A DNA stretch of 64,000 nucleotides from Marivirga aurantiaca (lineage in GTDB: Bacteria > Bacteroidota > Bacteroidia > Cytophagales > Cyclobacteriaceae), in assembly GCF_016679925.1 (NCBI RefSeq), contig NZ_JAEQBW010000001.1:372001-436000 (forward strand). The letters are read 5' to 3'. Both the position numbers and the translations under genes were made by a program. This document shows, piece by piece, positions 34,451 through 44,729 of the stretch (within the stretch, counting starts at the first letter, position 1; each line of letters begins with the position of its first letter). The notes beneath the pieces are model-generated. The model worked only from the letters and a program-made list of their open reading frames with translations, had not been told where the DNA came from and ran no database searches.

Positions 34451-35197
34451 TTAGAAAACATAATCCCCATCAGCTTCAACTGTGACTTTTAATTCTTTCT
34501 TTTCTCTGGAAAAGATATCGTAACCTGTTTTCAGGTTTGCCCAAAAATCAAGTAATTCTTTATTATTACTATACCTGTTTTTGTATGTGTTGAAATTCTG
34601 GTTAGTCATTTTAAAAGGAAAAATATAAACAGGGATTTTCATTTGTCCATTATTTCTTGCGTGAATGGCATATAGATAAATCTCTTTTATTTTGTCTGTG
34701 GTCATTGGCAAACATCCGATGGTCACGCAGGAGCCATGTATAAATATGTCCCCACCAAGATTATCCGCTTTACTTTTTCTTTTGTCCGATAAGTTGGGGT
34801 AATTAATTCCCAGCGATAAATAGAAATTACTAGCGGGATTATATCTGTCAACATGATAAAAACCTTCAGGAACCTGGTAATCCCCTTGTTTTCTTTTGGG
34901 GCCTGCCTGCCCTGATTTGGCACATACATCGTAGGTAATAAGTTTTTGATAAGTAAGCTCATCTTTCTTTTTTGCATATAGCTCAAGCTGGTCTTCCTCC
35001 TTATAAGCTATTATCAGGATGTTCAGGTTGTCGAGCGCTAATCCATTTTTGAGTAGCTTTTCTGATATAAGCTGTTCTTTGTCTGCAATGGAGGTGCGAA
35101 CTCGCTGATATCTTTTTTGCTCAGTCAGGAAATCTGTAGGAGATACCAAAGCACTGAGGCTTGTTCCCAATATTATTAAAATAGCAATTTTGTTCAT
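34451..35197 (-). CDS. L,D-transpeptidase family protein (YkuD domain)
   Basis: 248 residues. After a signal peptide (MNKIAILIILGTSLSALVSP) the catalytic YkuD motif appears as DIFIHGSCVTIGCLPM: His, Ser-x-x-x-Gly and the nucleophile Cys of IGCLPM. These enzymes cross-link or trim peptidoglycan stem peptides in the periplasm. The first 80 residues are a variable lead-in. It lies 15 nt after the DUF998 gene on the same strand, so they may be co-transcribed. Confidence 0.87.
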   Translation of the reverse strand: MNKIAILIILGTSLSALVSPTDFLTEQKRYQRVRTSIADKEQLISEKLLKNGLALDNLNILIIAYKEEDQLELYAKKKDELTYQKLITYDVCAKSGQAGPKRKQGDYQVPEGFYHVDRYNPASNFYLSLGINYPNLSDKRKSKADNLGGDIFIHGSCVTIGCLPMTTDKIKEIYLYAIHARNNGQMKIPVYIFPFKMTNQNFNTYKNRYSNNKELLDFWANLKTGYDIFSREKKELKVTVEADGDYVF

Positions 35198-35212
35198 TCG
35201 TAAATGATCTTG

Positions 35213-35872
35213 TTATTTGTTTACCTTCACGCTGCTGAACGTAGCTTCAGACAACTTGCTGTTTTTAATAGAGATAGCACATGCAATTATCCAAATCATG
35301 AAGGTGCTTTCAACAATACGTTGGTATAGCCCTGCATATGTTGTTAGAGGATCTGCTATTAAAAGACTTATAAATCCAATACTTACTATAGCGCAAATAA
35401 TTGAAACATTCGATAATTTGGGGTAAACCTTAAGATTGCGCAAACCAGCTCCCACATTAATGATACTGATAGGAACAAAAATATATGTTAAGAAGCCTGT
35501 GAGATTGTGGATTAGTTGTGAGACACTTGGATCAATCAGCTCTTTATTACAGCCTACATCACAAGGAAATAGGCCTACAATGATAGTGGCGATTCCATAA
35601 AATAGAGCAATTCCCCCAAAGCCATATTTGATATAAGCTGATGGAGGAAATTTTTTAATTGCTTGAATAGAAAAGATTGTGATGAGTATGCCGCTGGGGA
35701 TATAACCAAAATACCTTAGTGTTTTACCATAAGGAGTACCAATAGCCATTGACTCACTTATTAATTGCGATACCGGATTGTAATCCTCAAATTGGAAACC
35801 ACCCAGAACTGAGGCTACAAAAAAGAGTGCAGTACCTAGCAGCCCTACCCAGAAAACTAATTTGTTATTCAT
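35213..35872 (-). CDS. DUF998 membrane protein
   Basis: 219 residues with six helices. The N-terminal FEDYNPVSQLISE and the middle GLFPCDVGC...HNLTGFLTYIF with its CxxxC-like cysteines are typical of DUF998, a family of unknown function. The helices flank short polar loops, and no transport or enzyme motif is evident. It is followed by the L,D-transpeptidase gene 15 nt downstream. Confidence 0.82.
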   Translation of the reverse strand: MNNKLVFWVGLLGTALFFVASVLGGFQFEDYNPVSQLISESMAIGTPYGKTLRYFGYIPSGILITIFSIQAIKKFPPSAYIKYGFGGIALFYGIATIIVGLFPCDVGCNKELIDPSVSQLIHNLTGFLTYIFVPISIINVGAGLRNLKVYPKLSNVSIICAIVSIGFISLLIADPLTTYAGLYQRIVESTFMIWIIACAISIKNSKLSEATFSSVKVNK

Positions 35873-35935
35873 TCTTTTTTAAAGACAAGATAGTAATTTA
35901 CGGACAAGAATATTTCACCTGATAGAAATTTTGTG

Positions 35936-36970
35936 TTATTTCCCTGATTGGGAAGTACTCAATATAGCTGCTTCCAACATCTTTTTAAACTCATTTTTCT
36001 GATCAACAAAAATGGCTAACTTGTTGTAATTTCTTTTAATGCCATACAGTCCAATTAAGGTGTTTTCTTCTTTGAGCGTTATCAGTAAATTGTGGCTTTC
36101 CAATTCTCCCAGGGGAGATAATTTTGCAATTCCGTCTTCCTTTTCTATTGACTTACTAAAAGCTTCAATGGATTCAATGTTTTTTAAATCAATAGTAGTT
36201 TCATTCAAAATTCCGTAGCGGAGTTTTAATTGATTGTTTTCCAGAACGTAAGGTCTTTTCGGAATAGATTTAATGATACCCCAAACCTGCATGGCAGTGT
36301 AGAGGCTGAGTCCGGTAAAAATCCAGGCTACTATGTTGCTCCACCTTACCAATAAAAGGTGAATTACAAAGGTCTCTACAAGGACTATCAAAATAAATAC
36401 TGCCAATAAAGCAATTGCCCCACTGTTTTTGTGGTGCGTAAACTCATTAGGCTTCAGAATTCTCTTTCGCCAACTTATAAAACCATAGTACATAACAGCA
36501 ACTTCAGTAGCAAATGGCATTACCGCCCCGCGAGGTAAAAGTTCATAGCAGCTGTCCTTAAGTGCAGTAAAAAAATCAGGGGTAGTTTCCTTTTGCGATC
36601 GAAAAGCTTTAACTGCCTTTCTTACTTTGAAAATGATGAAAGAAAGAATCGCAAGCTCAATGAAAGGGAGAGCCCATGTTTTAAAGAGTGCTAAATAATA
36701 TTGATTTTCAATGGGTATGATTAGAGAGCCAATTATTACACCAATGATTAAAACCGGTACTACGGTAGTATTGGGGATTTTTGTTTTTCTGATTAATAGG
36801 AAATAAACCAAAGGAATGGTAAATAAAAGATCAGCTATAATCCCCAGAGATAAGGCAGAAGTATGTTGACTGAATGCAGTTGATTTGGCCAGTAAAATCA
36901 ATGCTAAAAACAATAAAAGGGGAAGTGCAAGGGCAATAGTTGGACGGTTAAGACTGAGTGATTTTGTCAT
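35936..36970 (-). CDS. Membrane protein with C-terminal PH-like domain, uncharacterised
   Basis: 344 residues from the ATG at 36970 (a TTG at 36997 would add nine residues). About seven helices occupy residues 10-250, and the last 100 residues (NNQLKLRYGILNETTIDLKN onward) resemble a bacterial PH domain, a beta-rich module often paired with membrane anchors. The family is known only as hypothetical proteins. It stands alone, 63 nt upstream of the DUF998 gene. Confidence 0.7.
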   Translation of the reverse strand: MTKSLSLNRPTIALALPLLLFLALILLAKSTAFSQHTSALSLGIIADLLFTIPLVYFLLIRKTKIPNTTVVPVLIIGVIIGSLIIPIENQYYLALFKTWALPFIELAILSFIIFKVRKAVKAFRSQKETTPDFFTALKDSCYELLPRGAVMPFATEVAVMYYGFISWRKRILKPNEFTHHKNSGAIALLAVFILIVLVETFVIHLLLVRWSNIVAWIFTGLSLYTAMQVWGIIKSIPKRPYVLENNQLKLRYGILNETTIDLKNIESIEAFSKSIEKEDGIAKLSPLGELESHNLLITLKEENTLIGLYGIKRNYNKLAIFVDQKNEFKKMLEAAILSTSQSGK

Positions 36971-37278
36971 GTGATCAGTTTTTATGTAACAACTCAATAA
37001 TTGATTGTATAATGATAAATATCAGTTTATACTTAGTTATACACCGAGTTTTGTTTAAAGTCAGTATATTTTTTAACTCCGCTAGTACATATCTAATATA
37101 CGGATTTTTTAGGGAAAGAGTAATGTGTGGGAAAGGTATTGTCGGCAGTGGAGGCAGCCCGGCAGAGTAAGATTGCTTCCTGTCAAATACTACTTTATTA
37201 AACACTCGCTGATCTTGAGCTTTTCAACTTTCTGATGGAGGAATTCGCCAAATATCCGTCAAATCTCAATAAAAAACT

Positions 37279-37286
37279 TAATTTTG
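37279..37286 (+). promoter_or_regulatory. Candidate -7 promoter box TAATTTTG for pyrE
   Basis: TAATTTTG fits the Bacteroidota -7 consensus TAnnTTTG and lies 31 nt before the pyrE ATG. No clear -33 TTTG was found at the expected distance. Confidence 0.45.
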
Positions 37287-37317
37287 CAGAAATATTCAGC
37301 ACAAATAAAACTCTCAC

Positions 37318-37965
37318 ATGATTTCAATTGCCAAAGCCGAAATAGCACAAAGAGTAGCTTCAGAACTCCTTCGTATTGGAGCTATCAAAATACAAGCTCA
37401 AAAGCCTTTTACCTGGGCTTCAGGATGGAAGTCGCCTATTTATTGTGATAATCGCTTGTCTTTGTCCTTTCCGGAAGTGAGAACAGCTATCAAAAACTAT
37501 CTAAAAGAAGTGATGTTGCAGGAATTCCCAAAGGCAGAGGCCATTGCAGGTGTTGCTACAGCCGGTATACCGCAGGGAGCACTGTTAGCTGATTTACTGG
37601 ATTTACCTTTCTTGTATGTGCGTTCGAAGCCTAAAGGGCATGGCATGGAGAATATGATCGAAGGTAAGCTGGAACAAGGCCAACAAATAGTGTTAGTGGA
37701 AGACCTGGTTTCCACAGGTGGCAGTTCAATCAAAGCAGCCGATGATATAAAAGCAGCCGGTGGCAAAGTTTTAGGTATGCTTGCCATTTTTACCTATGGT
37801 TTTGATGTAGCAGTGCAGAATTTCGAAAAAGCTAATATTTCTTTAGTTTGTCTGAGCAATTACCATTATTTGTTGGAAGAGGCATTAAAGGAAAACTACA
37901 TTGAGGAAAAAGAGCAGACTACTTTAAAGGACTGGAGAGATAATCCGGCTGAATGGGGTAAGTAA
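37318..37965 (+). CDS. pyrE: Orotate phosphoribosyltransferase
   Basis: 215 residues, normal length. It transfers ribose-5-phosphate from PRPP to orotate, making OMP in pyrimidine synthesis. The PRPP-binding motif is VLVEDLVSTGGSS; the catalytic loop region includes RSKPKGHGMENMIEG and the N-terminal TWASGWKSPIYCDNR binds orotate. It is monocistronic with a candidate -7 box 31 nt upstream. 37966-38165 downstream shows no terminator or gene that I can support. Confidence 0.96.
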   Translation: MISIAKAEIAQRVASELLRIGAIKIQAQKPFTWASGWKSPIYCDNRLSLSFPEVRTAIKNYLKEVMLQEFPKAEAIAGVATAGIPQGALLADLLDLPFLYVRSKPKGHGMENMIEGKLEQGQQIVLVEDLVSTGGSSIKAADDIKAAGGKVLGMLAIFTYGFDVAVQNFEKANISLVCLSNYHYLLEEALKENYIEEKEQTTLKDWRDNPAEWGK

Positions 37966-38165
37966 TTTCCTGGTCGTTTGGTTGAGAAAATGTCATAAAG
38001 TTTGAAATGGGTTTACTCCATGGGAAGTAATATATTTTGGTGAGCTAAGACTGTAAATAGCTTAAGTTGATTCGTAATCAAATAAACATGCCAACCTGCA
38101 AACTTGCTCACTTAATAAAACCTAATCACTTCAACACCCAGGCACATCCGCACCTCAAAACTTGT

Positions 38166-38873
38166 TCACTTTATCACTTTACTAAATCGCTTAACAACTG
38201 AAAGCTGAAAGTTCAGGATGTTATCATTATTATCAGGATTCCCAAAGCTTGAAATATTATCGAGGTAGTCTGTTTGTGTATTCCAAAGGCTTATTTTTGC
38301 ATGAAACCCAAAATCATTGGGTAAAAAATAATAGGCTCCCAGGCTGGTAGGTAAGATCACTGCAAAGTTGGAAACAGACTCCCCCGGGGCTCTGGAGTTC
38401 AATTGGTCAGAGAGGTCATTATGGTGTTGGTCATATACCCTAAAGCTAAAAAAACCAAAACCCTGAGCGATGAAAATAGCCCAGTTTTCTTTTTTGACCA
38501 GATTGAAAGTAGGTTCTACATGTAGGCTTTGATAAACTGTAGAAGCATAGCTATTGATTTGAAATTCACTTTGATCCAAATAAGCAACCTCTCGGTCTTC
38601 GGATTGTACCTTACCTATATTTAAAAATAAAGACAGATTAAGCCTTTTCCTTTTATTGAAATGAAATGAAGCGGAATAATTGCTGCCGGGCTTTTGGTAA
38701 GTAGGAGCCAGGTCGGTTTTAGGTAAAACCATTCCTATCCCTATTCCGGTAAACTTATTTTTTTCTACTGCCCTTTCTGTCTCAAATGGTATAGAGTCTT
38801 CTTCCTGAGCATAGCTTAATGAAATACAGGAGCAAACCAAAGCAAGTACCAATAATATTCTGAGCATCCACAT
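38166..38873 (-). CDS. Exported protein, probable small outer-membrane beta-barrel
   Basis: 235 residues from the ATG at 38873. Signal peptide MWMLRILLVLALVCSCISLSYAQ, with Cys residues in the signal that do not form a clear lipobox. The mature part alternates short strands with aromatic ends (GIGIGMVLPKTDL, YSASFHFNKRKRLNLSLFLNIG) and ends in VVKRFSKVIK, resembling small outer-membrane porin-like proteins of Bacteroidota. No function can be assigned. It lies downstream of the accC terminator on the same strand. Confidence 0.65.
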   Translation of the reverse strand: MWMLRILLVLALVCSCISLSYAQEEDSIPFETERAVEKNKFTGIGIGMVLPKTDLAPTYQKPGSNYSASFHFNKRKRLNLSLFLNIGKVQSEDREVAYLDQSEFQINSYASTVYQSLHVEPTFNLVKKENWAIFIAQGFGFFSFRVYDQHHNDLSDQLNSRAPGESVSNFAVILPTSLGAYYFLPNDFGFHAKISLWNTQTDYLDNISSFGNPDNNDNILNFQLSVVKRFSKVIK

Positions 38874-38967
38874 AGTTTGCAATATAGTTAATCAATGCAA
38901 GAATTATGAAAGCTGTGTTTAGATTTTTAATGACAGTCCCTTTCCTCTTTGTAAAATTGGACATAAA

Positions 38968-39011
38968 AAAACACTAATTAAGAAATCTAAGACCTTCTTA
39001 ATTAGTGTTTT
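38968..39011 (-). terminator. Intrinsic terminator of the fabH-efp-accB-accC operon
   Basis: A perfect 17-bp stem (38968-38984 with 38995-39011, beginning AAAACACTAATTAAGAA) with a 10-nt loop, 22 nt beyond the accC stop. On the - strand it ends in a run of seven T. Confidence 0.92.
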
Positions 39012-39033
39012 GATTCTTTGATTTAATTGGTTC

Positions 39034-40377
39034 CTAGAGGTCAGAAAAATCAAAATCTTCCAGGAACTTGGTAGTAAATTGGCCTGATTTGAATTTTTCA
39101 TCTTCCATCAATTTAATATGAAATGGAATGGTGGTTTTTATTCCTTCTATCACGAATTCTTCTAAAGCTCTTTTCATTCTCACCAAAACTTCTTCTCTTG
39201 ACTGGCCAGAAACTATGAGTTTAGCAATCATAGAGTCGTAATAAGGAGGGATTGTATAGCCTGCATAAACGTGACTATCAACTCGTACTCCATGGCCACC
39301 TGGTAGGTTTAAGTTAGTGATTTTTCCAGGGCTAGGTCTAAAACCATTTCTAGGATCTTCCGCATTGATACGGCATTCCATTGCAAATAAAGTAGGAAAA
39401 TAGTTTTGGCCTGAAATGGTTTCCCCGGCAGCTACTTTGATTTGCTCTTTAATCAAATCAAAATTTGTTACTTCCTCAGTGATTGGATGCTCTACCTGTA
39501 TACGGGTATTCATCTCCATAAAGTAGAAGTTTTTATGTTTATCAACCAAAAATTCTATGGTTCCTGCACCTTCATATCCTATGGCTTCAGCACCTGCAAT
39601 AGCTGCTTTCCCCATGGCTTCTCTTAATTCATCGGTGATGATAGGAGAGGGAGTCTCCTCTACTAACTTCTGATGTCTTCTTTGAATAGAACAATCTCTT
39701 TCTGAAAGGTGACATGCTCTTCCATTCTTATCTCCAACAATTTGGATTTCTATATGGCGAGGCTCTTCAATGAATTTTTCAAGGTACAAGCCATCATTAC
39801 CAAATGACGCTCCTGCTTCCTGTTTTGCATCATCCCAGGCTTTTTTGAAACCTGCATCATCCTTTACAATCCGCATTCCTTTACCACCACCACCGGCAGT
39901 CGCTTTAAGGATAACAGGATAACCCATTTCTTTGGCAATCACTAACCCATCTTTGATGGTGTCAACTAATCCATCTGAACCGGGTATTGTAGGAACACCT
40001 GCTTTCTTCATGGTGGCTTTGGCGGTTGCTTTATCACCCATTTGGTTGATCATTTCAGGATCAGCACCAATGAATTTAATGCCATATTCAGCACATATTT
40101 TAGAGAATTCGGCATTTTCTGATAAAAATCCGTAGCCGGGATGGATAGCATCTGCATTAGTGATTTCAGCTGCTGATATAATGTTGGGAATGCTCAGATA
40201 AGAGAACTTGCTTTGTGGTGGCCCAATACAAACGGCTTCGTCAGCAAATCTAACATGAAGACTGTCTTTGTCTGCGGTGGAATAAACCGCTACAGTTTTA
40301 ATTCCCATTTCTTTACAGGTTCTTATCACACGTAATGCGATTTCTCCTCTGTTAGCAATTAATATTTTCTTAAACAC
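39034..40377 (-). CDS. accC: Biotin carboxylase subunit of acetyl-CoA carboxylase
   Basis: 447 residues (E. coli 449). It carboxylates biotin on AccB using ATP and bicarbonate, the first step of malonyl-CoA formation. Biotin carboxylase signatures: [20 protein letters not shown] at the N-terminus, the ATP-grasp glycine loop [12 protein letters not shown], the ligands in [16 protein letters not shown], and [15 protein letters not shown]. It is last in the order fabH-efp-accB-accC, 56 nt after accB, and ends before a strong terminator. Confidence 0.97.
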   Translation of the reverse strand: MFKKILIANRGEIALRVIRTCKEMGIKTVAVYSTADKDSLHVRFADEAVCIGPPQSKFSYLSIPNIISAAEITNADAIHPGYGFLSENAEFSKICAEYGIKFIGADPEMINQMGDKATAKATMKKAGVPTIPGSDGLVDTIKDGLVIAKEMGYPVILKATAGGGGKGMRIVKDDAGFKKAWDDAKQEAGASFGNDGLYLEKFIEEPRHIEIQIVGDKNGRACHLSERDCSIQRRHQKLVEETPSPIITDELREAMGKAAIAGAEAIGYEGAGTIEFLVDKHKNFYFMEMNTRIQVEHPITEEVTNFDLIKEQIKVAAGETISGQNYFPTLFAMECRINAEDPRNGFRPSPGKITNLNLPGGHGVRVDSHVYAGYTIPPYYDSMIAKLIVSGQSREEVLVRMKRALEEFVIEGIKTTIPFHIKLMEDEKFKSGQFTTKFLEDFDFSDL

Positions 40378-40433
40378 AACGAATTATTTTTAAGTGAAAA
40401 TCTCAAATATAAAATGATAGATCAAACCTTATT

Positions 40434-40916
40434 TCAAGAAGGATCCACTAAAAATAATGGTTGATCATATTCTACAGGGCTAGCATTTTCTACTAATATT
40501 TTCACGATTCTACCTGATATATCAGATTCTATCTCATTAAATAATTTCATTGCTTCCACAATACATACTGTGTCCCCGGCTTTTACGCTGTCACCAACAT
40601 TTACAAATGAAGGAGAATCAGGATTAGGGGTTCTGTAGAATGTGCCAATCATTGGTGATTTGATGGTCAGGTAATTAGCTTCTTCATTGCTGGCTTCAGC
40701 AGGTTTTGCTTGTTCTGCCGGAGCAGGGTTGGCAGCTTGCTGAACTGGTGCTGCCTGTTGCTGTGGTTGAGGAGCTGCTGCAGCTTGCACCAATTGAGTT
40801 TTTACCTCAGAATTCTTTTTTACCTTAATCTTAAATTCTTCAGTTTCTATGTTTACCTCATCCAGGCCGGATTTTGAAATAAAATCGATTAAGTCTTGAA
40901 TTTCTTTTGCTTTCAT
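40434..40916 (-). CDS. accB: Biotin carboxyl carrier protein of acetyl-CoA carboxylase
   Basis: 160 residues. Three parts: an N-terminal helical domain (1-40), a flexible Ala/Pro/Gln-rich linker (about 44-76), and the biotinyl domain whose modified lysine is Lys124 in VEAMKLFNEI. The FYRTPNPDSPSFVNVG thumb stretch is typical of AccB. The protein shuttles carboxybiotin between AccC and the carboxyltransferase. Gene order with accC is conserved; biotin is made by the bioB product in this window and partners elsewhere. Confidence 0.97.
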   Translation of the reverse strand: MKAKEIQDLIDFISKSGLDEVNIETEEFKIKVKKNSEVKTQLVQAAAAPQPQQQAAPVQQAANPAPAEQAKPAEASNEEANYLTIKSPMIGTFYRTPNPDSPSFVNVGDSVKAGDTVCIVEAMKLFNEIESDISGRIVKILVENASPVEYDQPLFLVDPS

Positions 40917-40983
40917 TGCTGTAGGTTTGTTATAGTTATTAGTCTGTTATCTGTTTTCCAATTAGCTAAATTGAATTTTACAA

Positions 40984-41550
40984 TTACTTTTTTACCCGTT
41001 CTGCATAAGAGCGAGTACGTGTATCTACTTTTATCCATTCATCCTGCTCTATGAAAAGAGGTACTTTTATTTCAGCACCTGTTTCCACAGTGGCCGGTTT
41101 AGTTGCATTAGTAGCCGTATCTCCTTTTATGCCTGGTTCGGTATAAGTTACCTGCATTTCCACAAATGGTGGAAGCTCGCAGCTAAGTGCTTTTTCCGTT
41201 TCGGCATGGAAAAGAATTTCTACTTCCTGCCCTTCTTTGAACAAATCAACATTGTCAATCATTTCTTCCGGGATAGAAATTTGTTCAAAAGTGCTACTAT
41301 CCATAAAGTGAAGTCCTAAATCATCTTTATACAAAAATTGCTGTGGTCTTCTTTCTATTCTTGCAGTAGTTACTTTATGTCCGGCAGTAAAGGTATTATC
41401 TAAAACCTTTCCTGTGGATAAGCTTTTTAGTTTAGTTCTTACAAAAGCAGGACCTTTACCGGGTTTTACATGTTGAAATTCGGTAATTACAAACAAGTCG
41501 TGATTGTATTCAATACAAAGTCCGTTTCTGAAATCAGCAGTTGTTGCCAT
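40984..41550 (-). CDS. efp: Elongation factor P
   Basis: 188 residues with the three beta domains of EF-P. It enters the ribosome E site and relieves stalling at consecutive prolines. The tip loop reads [11 protein letters not shown] with Lys32 as the modifiable residue, so a lysine-type modification is possible; no EpmA/EpmB genes are visible here. The C-terminal [16 protein letters not shown] is the family signature. It sits between fabH and accB on the same strand. Confidence 0.97.
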   Translation of the reverse strand: MATTADFRNGLCIEYNHDLFVITEFQHVKPGKGPAFVRTKLKSLSTGKVLDNTFTAGHKVTTARIERRPQQFLYKDDLGLHFMDSSTFEQISIPEEMIDNVDLFKEGQEVEILFHAETEKALSCELPPFVEMQVTYTEPGIKGDTATNATKPATVETGAEIKVPLFIEQDEWIKVDTRTRSYAERVKK

Positions 41551-41571
41551 TATTTTTATAGAATTAATTTA

Positions 41572-42570
41572 TTATTTCGAATCATATGCCCATTTAACAT
41601 AAACGGATCCCCATGTAAATCCGCCACCAAAGGCTGCCAATATTAAGTTGTCTCCTTTTTTCAGTTGCTTCTCATACTCCCAAAGACACAAAGGAATTGT
41701 GCCGCTGGTAGTATTTCCGTACTTGTGAATGTTTAGCATTACTTTATCAGAATTTACTCCCATTCTGTTGGCTGTAGCGTCTATTATTCTTTTATTAGCC
41801 TGGTGTGGTACCAACCATGCTACATCATCTCCAGTAAGATTGTTTTTCTCCATGATTTCAGCAGCTACACTAGCCATATTGGTCACAGCAAATTTAAATA
41901 CCTGACTCCCTTCCTGAAACACATAATGTTCCTTAGCTAATAAAGTTTCAGGAGTGGCAGGTTTTCTGCTTCCCCCGGCTTTCATGTGCAAAAATTGCTC
42001 CCCTGATCCATCGGTATGGAGGATAGAATCTTTTATGCCATAACCTTCGGTATCAGGCTCCAATAACACAGCTCCGCCACCATCTCCAAATATAATACAA
42101 GTTTGCCGGTCAGTATAATCTATAATAGAAGACATTTTATCAGCTCCTACCACAATAACTTTTTTGTATTTTCCGGTTTCAATAAATTGTGATGCAGTAC
42201 TTAGTGCAAAAAGGAAACCTGAGCAGGCAGCTTGCAAATCGTAGCTGAATGCATTAATAGCTCCTACGTTGTGCGATATAACATTAGCAGTAGCAGGAAA
42301 TAGCATATCGGGAGTGGTGGTAGCGCAAATTAAAAGATCGATGTCTTTTGCATCTGTGCCGGTCTTCTCTAAAAGGCCTTTTACAGCACCTGTTCCAATT
42401 ACGGAAGTACCCTGGTTTTCTCCTTTTAGGATTCGTCTTTCCTTAATACCTGTTCTGGAGGTGATCCACTCATCGTTGGTCTCCACCATTGTCTCTAACT
42501 CCTTGTTAGTAAGTACGTAATCAGGTACCCATCCATGTACTCCTGTGATAGCAGCTGTTATTTTATTCAT
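41572..42570 (-). CDS. fabH: 3-oxoacyl-ACP synthase III
   Basis: 332 residues from the ATG at 42570; a TTG at 42600 would add ten residues not seen in the family. It condenses acetyl-CoA with malonyl-ACP to start fatty acid chains. The triad is visible: Cys116 in LQAACSGFL, His in [10 protein letters not shown] and Asn in [12 protein letters not shown]. The N-terminal [20 protein letters not shown] is typical. It leads the fabH-efp-accB-accC unit, pairing chain initiation with malonyl-CoA supply. Confidence 0.96.
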   Translation of the reverse strand: MNKITAAITGVHGWVPDYVLTNKELETMVETNDEWITSRTGIKERRILKGENQGTSVIGTGAVKGLLEKTGTDAKDIDLLICATTTPDMLFPATANVISHNVGAINAFSYDLQAACSGFLFALSTASQFIETGKYKKVIVVGADKMSSIIDYTDRQTCIIFGDGGGAVLLEPDTEGYGIKDSILHTDGSGEQFLHMKAGGSRKPATPETLLAKEHYVFQEGSQVFKFAVTNMASVAAEIMEKNNLTGDDVAWLVPHQANKRIIDATANRMGVNSDKVMLNIHKYGNTTSGTIPLCLWEYEKQLKKGDNLILAAFGGGFTWGSVYVKWAYDSK

Positions 42571-42872
42571 ATTATTTGTTTGCTTTTCTTCGCTTATCAA
42601 ATGCTAATATATATAATTATTGATGTCAAGCCCGACAAAAAGCTAAGAAATACGTTGTTTTAAGGATAACAATCCTTTGGTTAAGATGATATTTAAATTC
42701 AGACTTATCAGAATGCTATTATTTATTAAGTAATAAGTGCGTGGCTTTCTTCAACACTAATTAATGCCCTGGTTAAATGGGAAAAAAAGTGTAGATCTTC
42801 ATCATAAAAAGGAATCTATAGTAGATGTCCGTTTTATGATGCTGGAATAACCCGGGAAAGCCTCTAATAAAA
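42571..42872. other. Intergenic leader upstream of fabH
   Basis: About 300 nt between the rpmF terminator and fabH with no gene. It contains one perfect 10-bp inverted repeat, CATCATAAAA (42800-42809) and TTTTATGATG (42832-42841), 22 nt apart. A promoter for fabH is expected here, but I could not place one with confidence. Confidence 0.5.
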
Positions 42873-42898
42873 AAAGCTTTGCTGTTGAGCAAAGCTTT
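42873..42898 (-). terminator. Intrinsic terminator after rpmF
   Basis: AAAGCTTTGCT (42873-42883) and AGCAAAGCTTT (42888-42898) form a perfect 11-bp stem with a GTTG loop. On the - strand it is followed by a T-tract. It separates rpmF from the fabH unit. Confidence 0.88.
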
Positions 42899-42918
42899 AA
42901 AATAATTTTATAGAAATT

Positions 42919-43110
42919 TTATACTAAAACTTCTTTTTCCATTACTACATTACCTTTATAGTATAATTTACCTTCATGCCAGTGGGCTCTGTGAGGCAAA
43001 TGAGCTTCTCCGGTTGTTGGGCAAATTGCTAATAATTTTGCCGTTCCTTTCTTATGTGTTCTTCTTTTATCTCTTCTGGTTCTCGAGATTTTTCTTTTAG
43101 GATGCGCCAT
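42919..43110 (-). CDS. rpmF: 50S ribosomal protein L32, zinc-free form
   Basis: 63 residues. N-terminal [21 protein letters not shown] is the L32 signature. The usual two CxxC zinc knuckles are missing: the region reads [20 protein letters not shown] with one Cys. Such C-minus forms are typical of related Cytophagales and need no zinc. It lies 21 nt after the DUF177 gene, the widespread DUF177-rpmF pair, and is followed by a terminator. Confidence 0.96.
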   Translation of the reverse strand: MAHPKRKISRTRRDKRRTHKKGTAKLLAICPTTGEAHLPHRAHWHEGKLYYKGNVVMEKEVLV

Positions 43111-43131
43111 TTTTATTTCTATTTATAATTC

Positions 43132-43662
43132 TTAATTCTTGTTTTTTAAATTCTTTAATGCTGCCCATCGTGGGTCTATATCCTCTTTTTCTTCATCTTC
43201 AGATTCCAAAGAGTCATCAATATAAATGTATTCGTCAGTATCCTCATCCTCAACTACTTCATCGGGATGAATTTTCTTTAATGGAACCTCCAGAGCAACT
43301 GTTTCATAGATGAAATGAGCCAGATTTATGGTTTGGGTGTTTTTGGTAATAACAAAAACATCTTCCTCTAATTCAGCTTCCTCTTCTCCATATTTAAAGA
43401 GTACTTTTTTCTTAATATCAACAGGCTTCTCAAAAGGTTTTAAGCTTCTGTCACAAATCAAATTAAGAAATCCATTAAAGTCAACACTTGCTTCAATCAT
43501 ATTCTCTCTTTTATCAAGAGTTATTCTGACCAAAAGCTTACCGCTTTCAACGATTTCCCCTTCAAATTGACTAAAAAAGGCATCTGAAATAGGGTATTCA
43601 TATTCGTGCAGCTTATTGCTGAGCTTATATATTTGAATATCAAATTCCTTCAACTTTTCCAT
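43132..43662 (-). CDS. DUF177 (YceD-like) protein
   Basis: 176 residues. The DUF177/YceD core is recognised from ICDRSLKPFEKPVDIKKKVLF, with the leading Cys of the family pattern, and a C-terminal region rich in Asp/Glu (EDEEKEDIDPRWAALKNLK). YceD proteins are linked to 23S rRNA accumulation or ribosome assembly, and the gene almost always precedes rpmF, as here. The start ATG is at 43662; pdxA is 56 nt upstream on the same strand. Confidence 0.9.
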   Translation of the reverse strand: MEKLKEFDIQIYKLSNKLHEYEYPISDAFFSQFEGEIVESGKLLVRITLDKRENMIEASVDFNGFLNLICDRSLKPFEKPVDIKKKVLFKYGEEEAELEEDVFVITKNTQTINLAHFIYETVALEVPLKKIHPDEVVEDEDTDEYIYIDDSLESEDEEKEDIDPRWAALKNLKNKN

Positions 43663-43718
43663 CCCACCTAAATTAAGAGCGCAAAGATAAATAATTTATT
43701 TTATTATGCTAAATCCAT

Positions 43719-44729
43719 TCAAGAATATTCTTTCCTGTTTTTCAAGATTTCCAATGCAAGAAACAAAGCTTGTCTCATAGAAGTTTCATCTGCAAGGTTT
43801 TTCCCCGTTATATCATAAGCTGTACCATGGTCAGGAGAAGTTCTCACAAAGGGTAACCCGGCTGTGAAATTTACTCCATTGGCAAATGCTAGTGTTTTAA
43901 ATGGAATCAATCCCTGGTCATGGTACATGGCCAAAACAGCATCAAATTTCTTGTATTGACCATTTCCAAAGAATCCATCTGAAGGAAATGGGCCAAAAAC
44001 CAATTTACCTTTGTCTTTCCATTCCTGGATCAGTGGCTTGAGCATTTCCTCGTCTTCTGTCCCAATCACTCCGCCATCGCCTGCATGCGGATTTAATCCT
44101 AAAACAGCAATTCTTGGTTTGGCAATACCAAAATCTATTTTCAAAGACTTTTCCAGTATGCTTAATTTTTTGTTGATTTTCTCTTTCGTTACCTTTTGTG
44201 CCACCTCACTTATAGGAATATGGCCAGTTACCACGCCTACCCGTAATCCTTCATCGACCAGCAACATCAGGCTTTCATCAACCCCTGAAGCTTGTGCCAG
44301 GTATTCTGTGTGGCCTGCAAATTTAAATTCATCTGACTGAATATTATGTTTATTAATAGGAGCGGTAACAATAGCATCTACTTTTCCGGCAAGGGCATCT
44401 TCCACAGCTTGCTTTATACTGATAAGTGCATATTTGCCGCCATCTGCAGTGGACTCACCCATAGTGATATTAATAGTGTCCTCCCACAGGTTAAGCACGT
44501 TAAGTTTTTTGTGGCTCAATTCATCCAGTTTTTTAAGCTGAAAATAATTAAAATCACGGATATTGAGTGCTTTTCTATAATACGACAAAATTTTACCTGA
44601 ACCGTACACGACCGGAGTCATCATTTTTATGATCCTGGCGTCTTCCAATGCTTTGATAATTACTTCAGGAGCAATGCTGTTTACATCACCAATGGTGATG
44701 GCTATAATTGGTTTATCAGTTTCTTCCAT
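43719..44729 (-). CDS. pdxA: 4-hydroxythreonine-4-phosphate dehydrogenase
   Basis: 336 residues, standard length. It oxidises 4-phosphohydroxy-threonine in the DXP-dependent pyridoxal phosphate pathway. Metal-binding histidines appear in FAGHTEYLAQ, NPHAGDGGVIG and AMYHDQGLIPFK; the NAD region includes FVRTSPDHGTAYDITGK. It is divergently arranged from rsmA with 89 nt between, and upstream of DUF177-rpmF on the same strand. Confidence 0.96.
   Translation of the reverse strand: MEETDKPIIAITIGDVNSIAPEVIIKALEDARIIKMMTPVVYGSGKILSYYRKALNIRDFNYFQLKKLDELSHKKLNVLNLWEDTINITMGESTADGGKYALISIKQAVEDALAGKVDAIVTAPINKHNIQSDEFKFAGHTEYLAQASGVDESLMLLVDEGLRVGVVTGHIPISEVAQKVTKEKINKKLSILEKSLKIDFGIAKPRIAVLGLNPHAGDGGVIGTEDEEMLKPLIQEWKDKGKLVFGPFPSDGFFGNGQYKKFDAVLAMYHDQGLIPFKTLAFANGVNFTAGLPFVRTSPDHGTAYDITGKNLADETSMRQALFLALEILKNRKEYS

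Noticed and set aside
42571-42872. Riboswitch or fatty-acid regulator site before fabH
   Set aside because: Only one inverted repeat is visible and it matches no operator or riboswitch pattern that I know.
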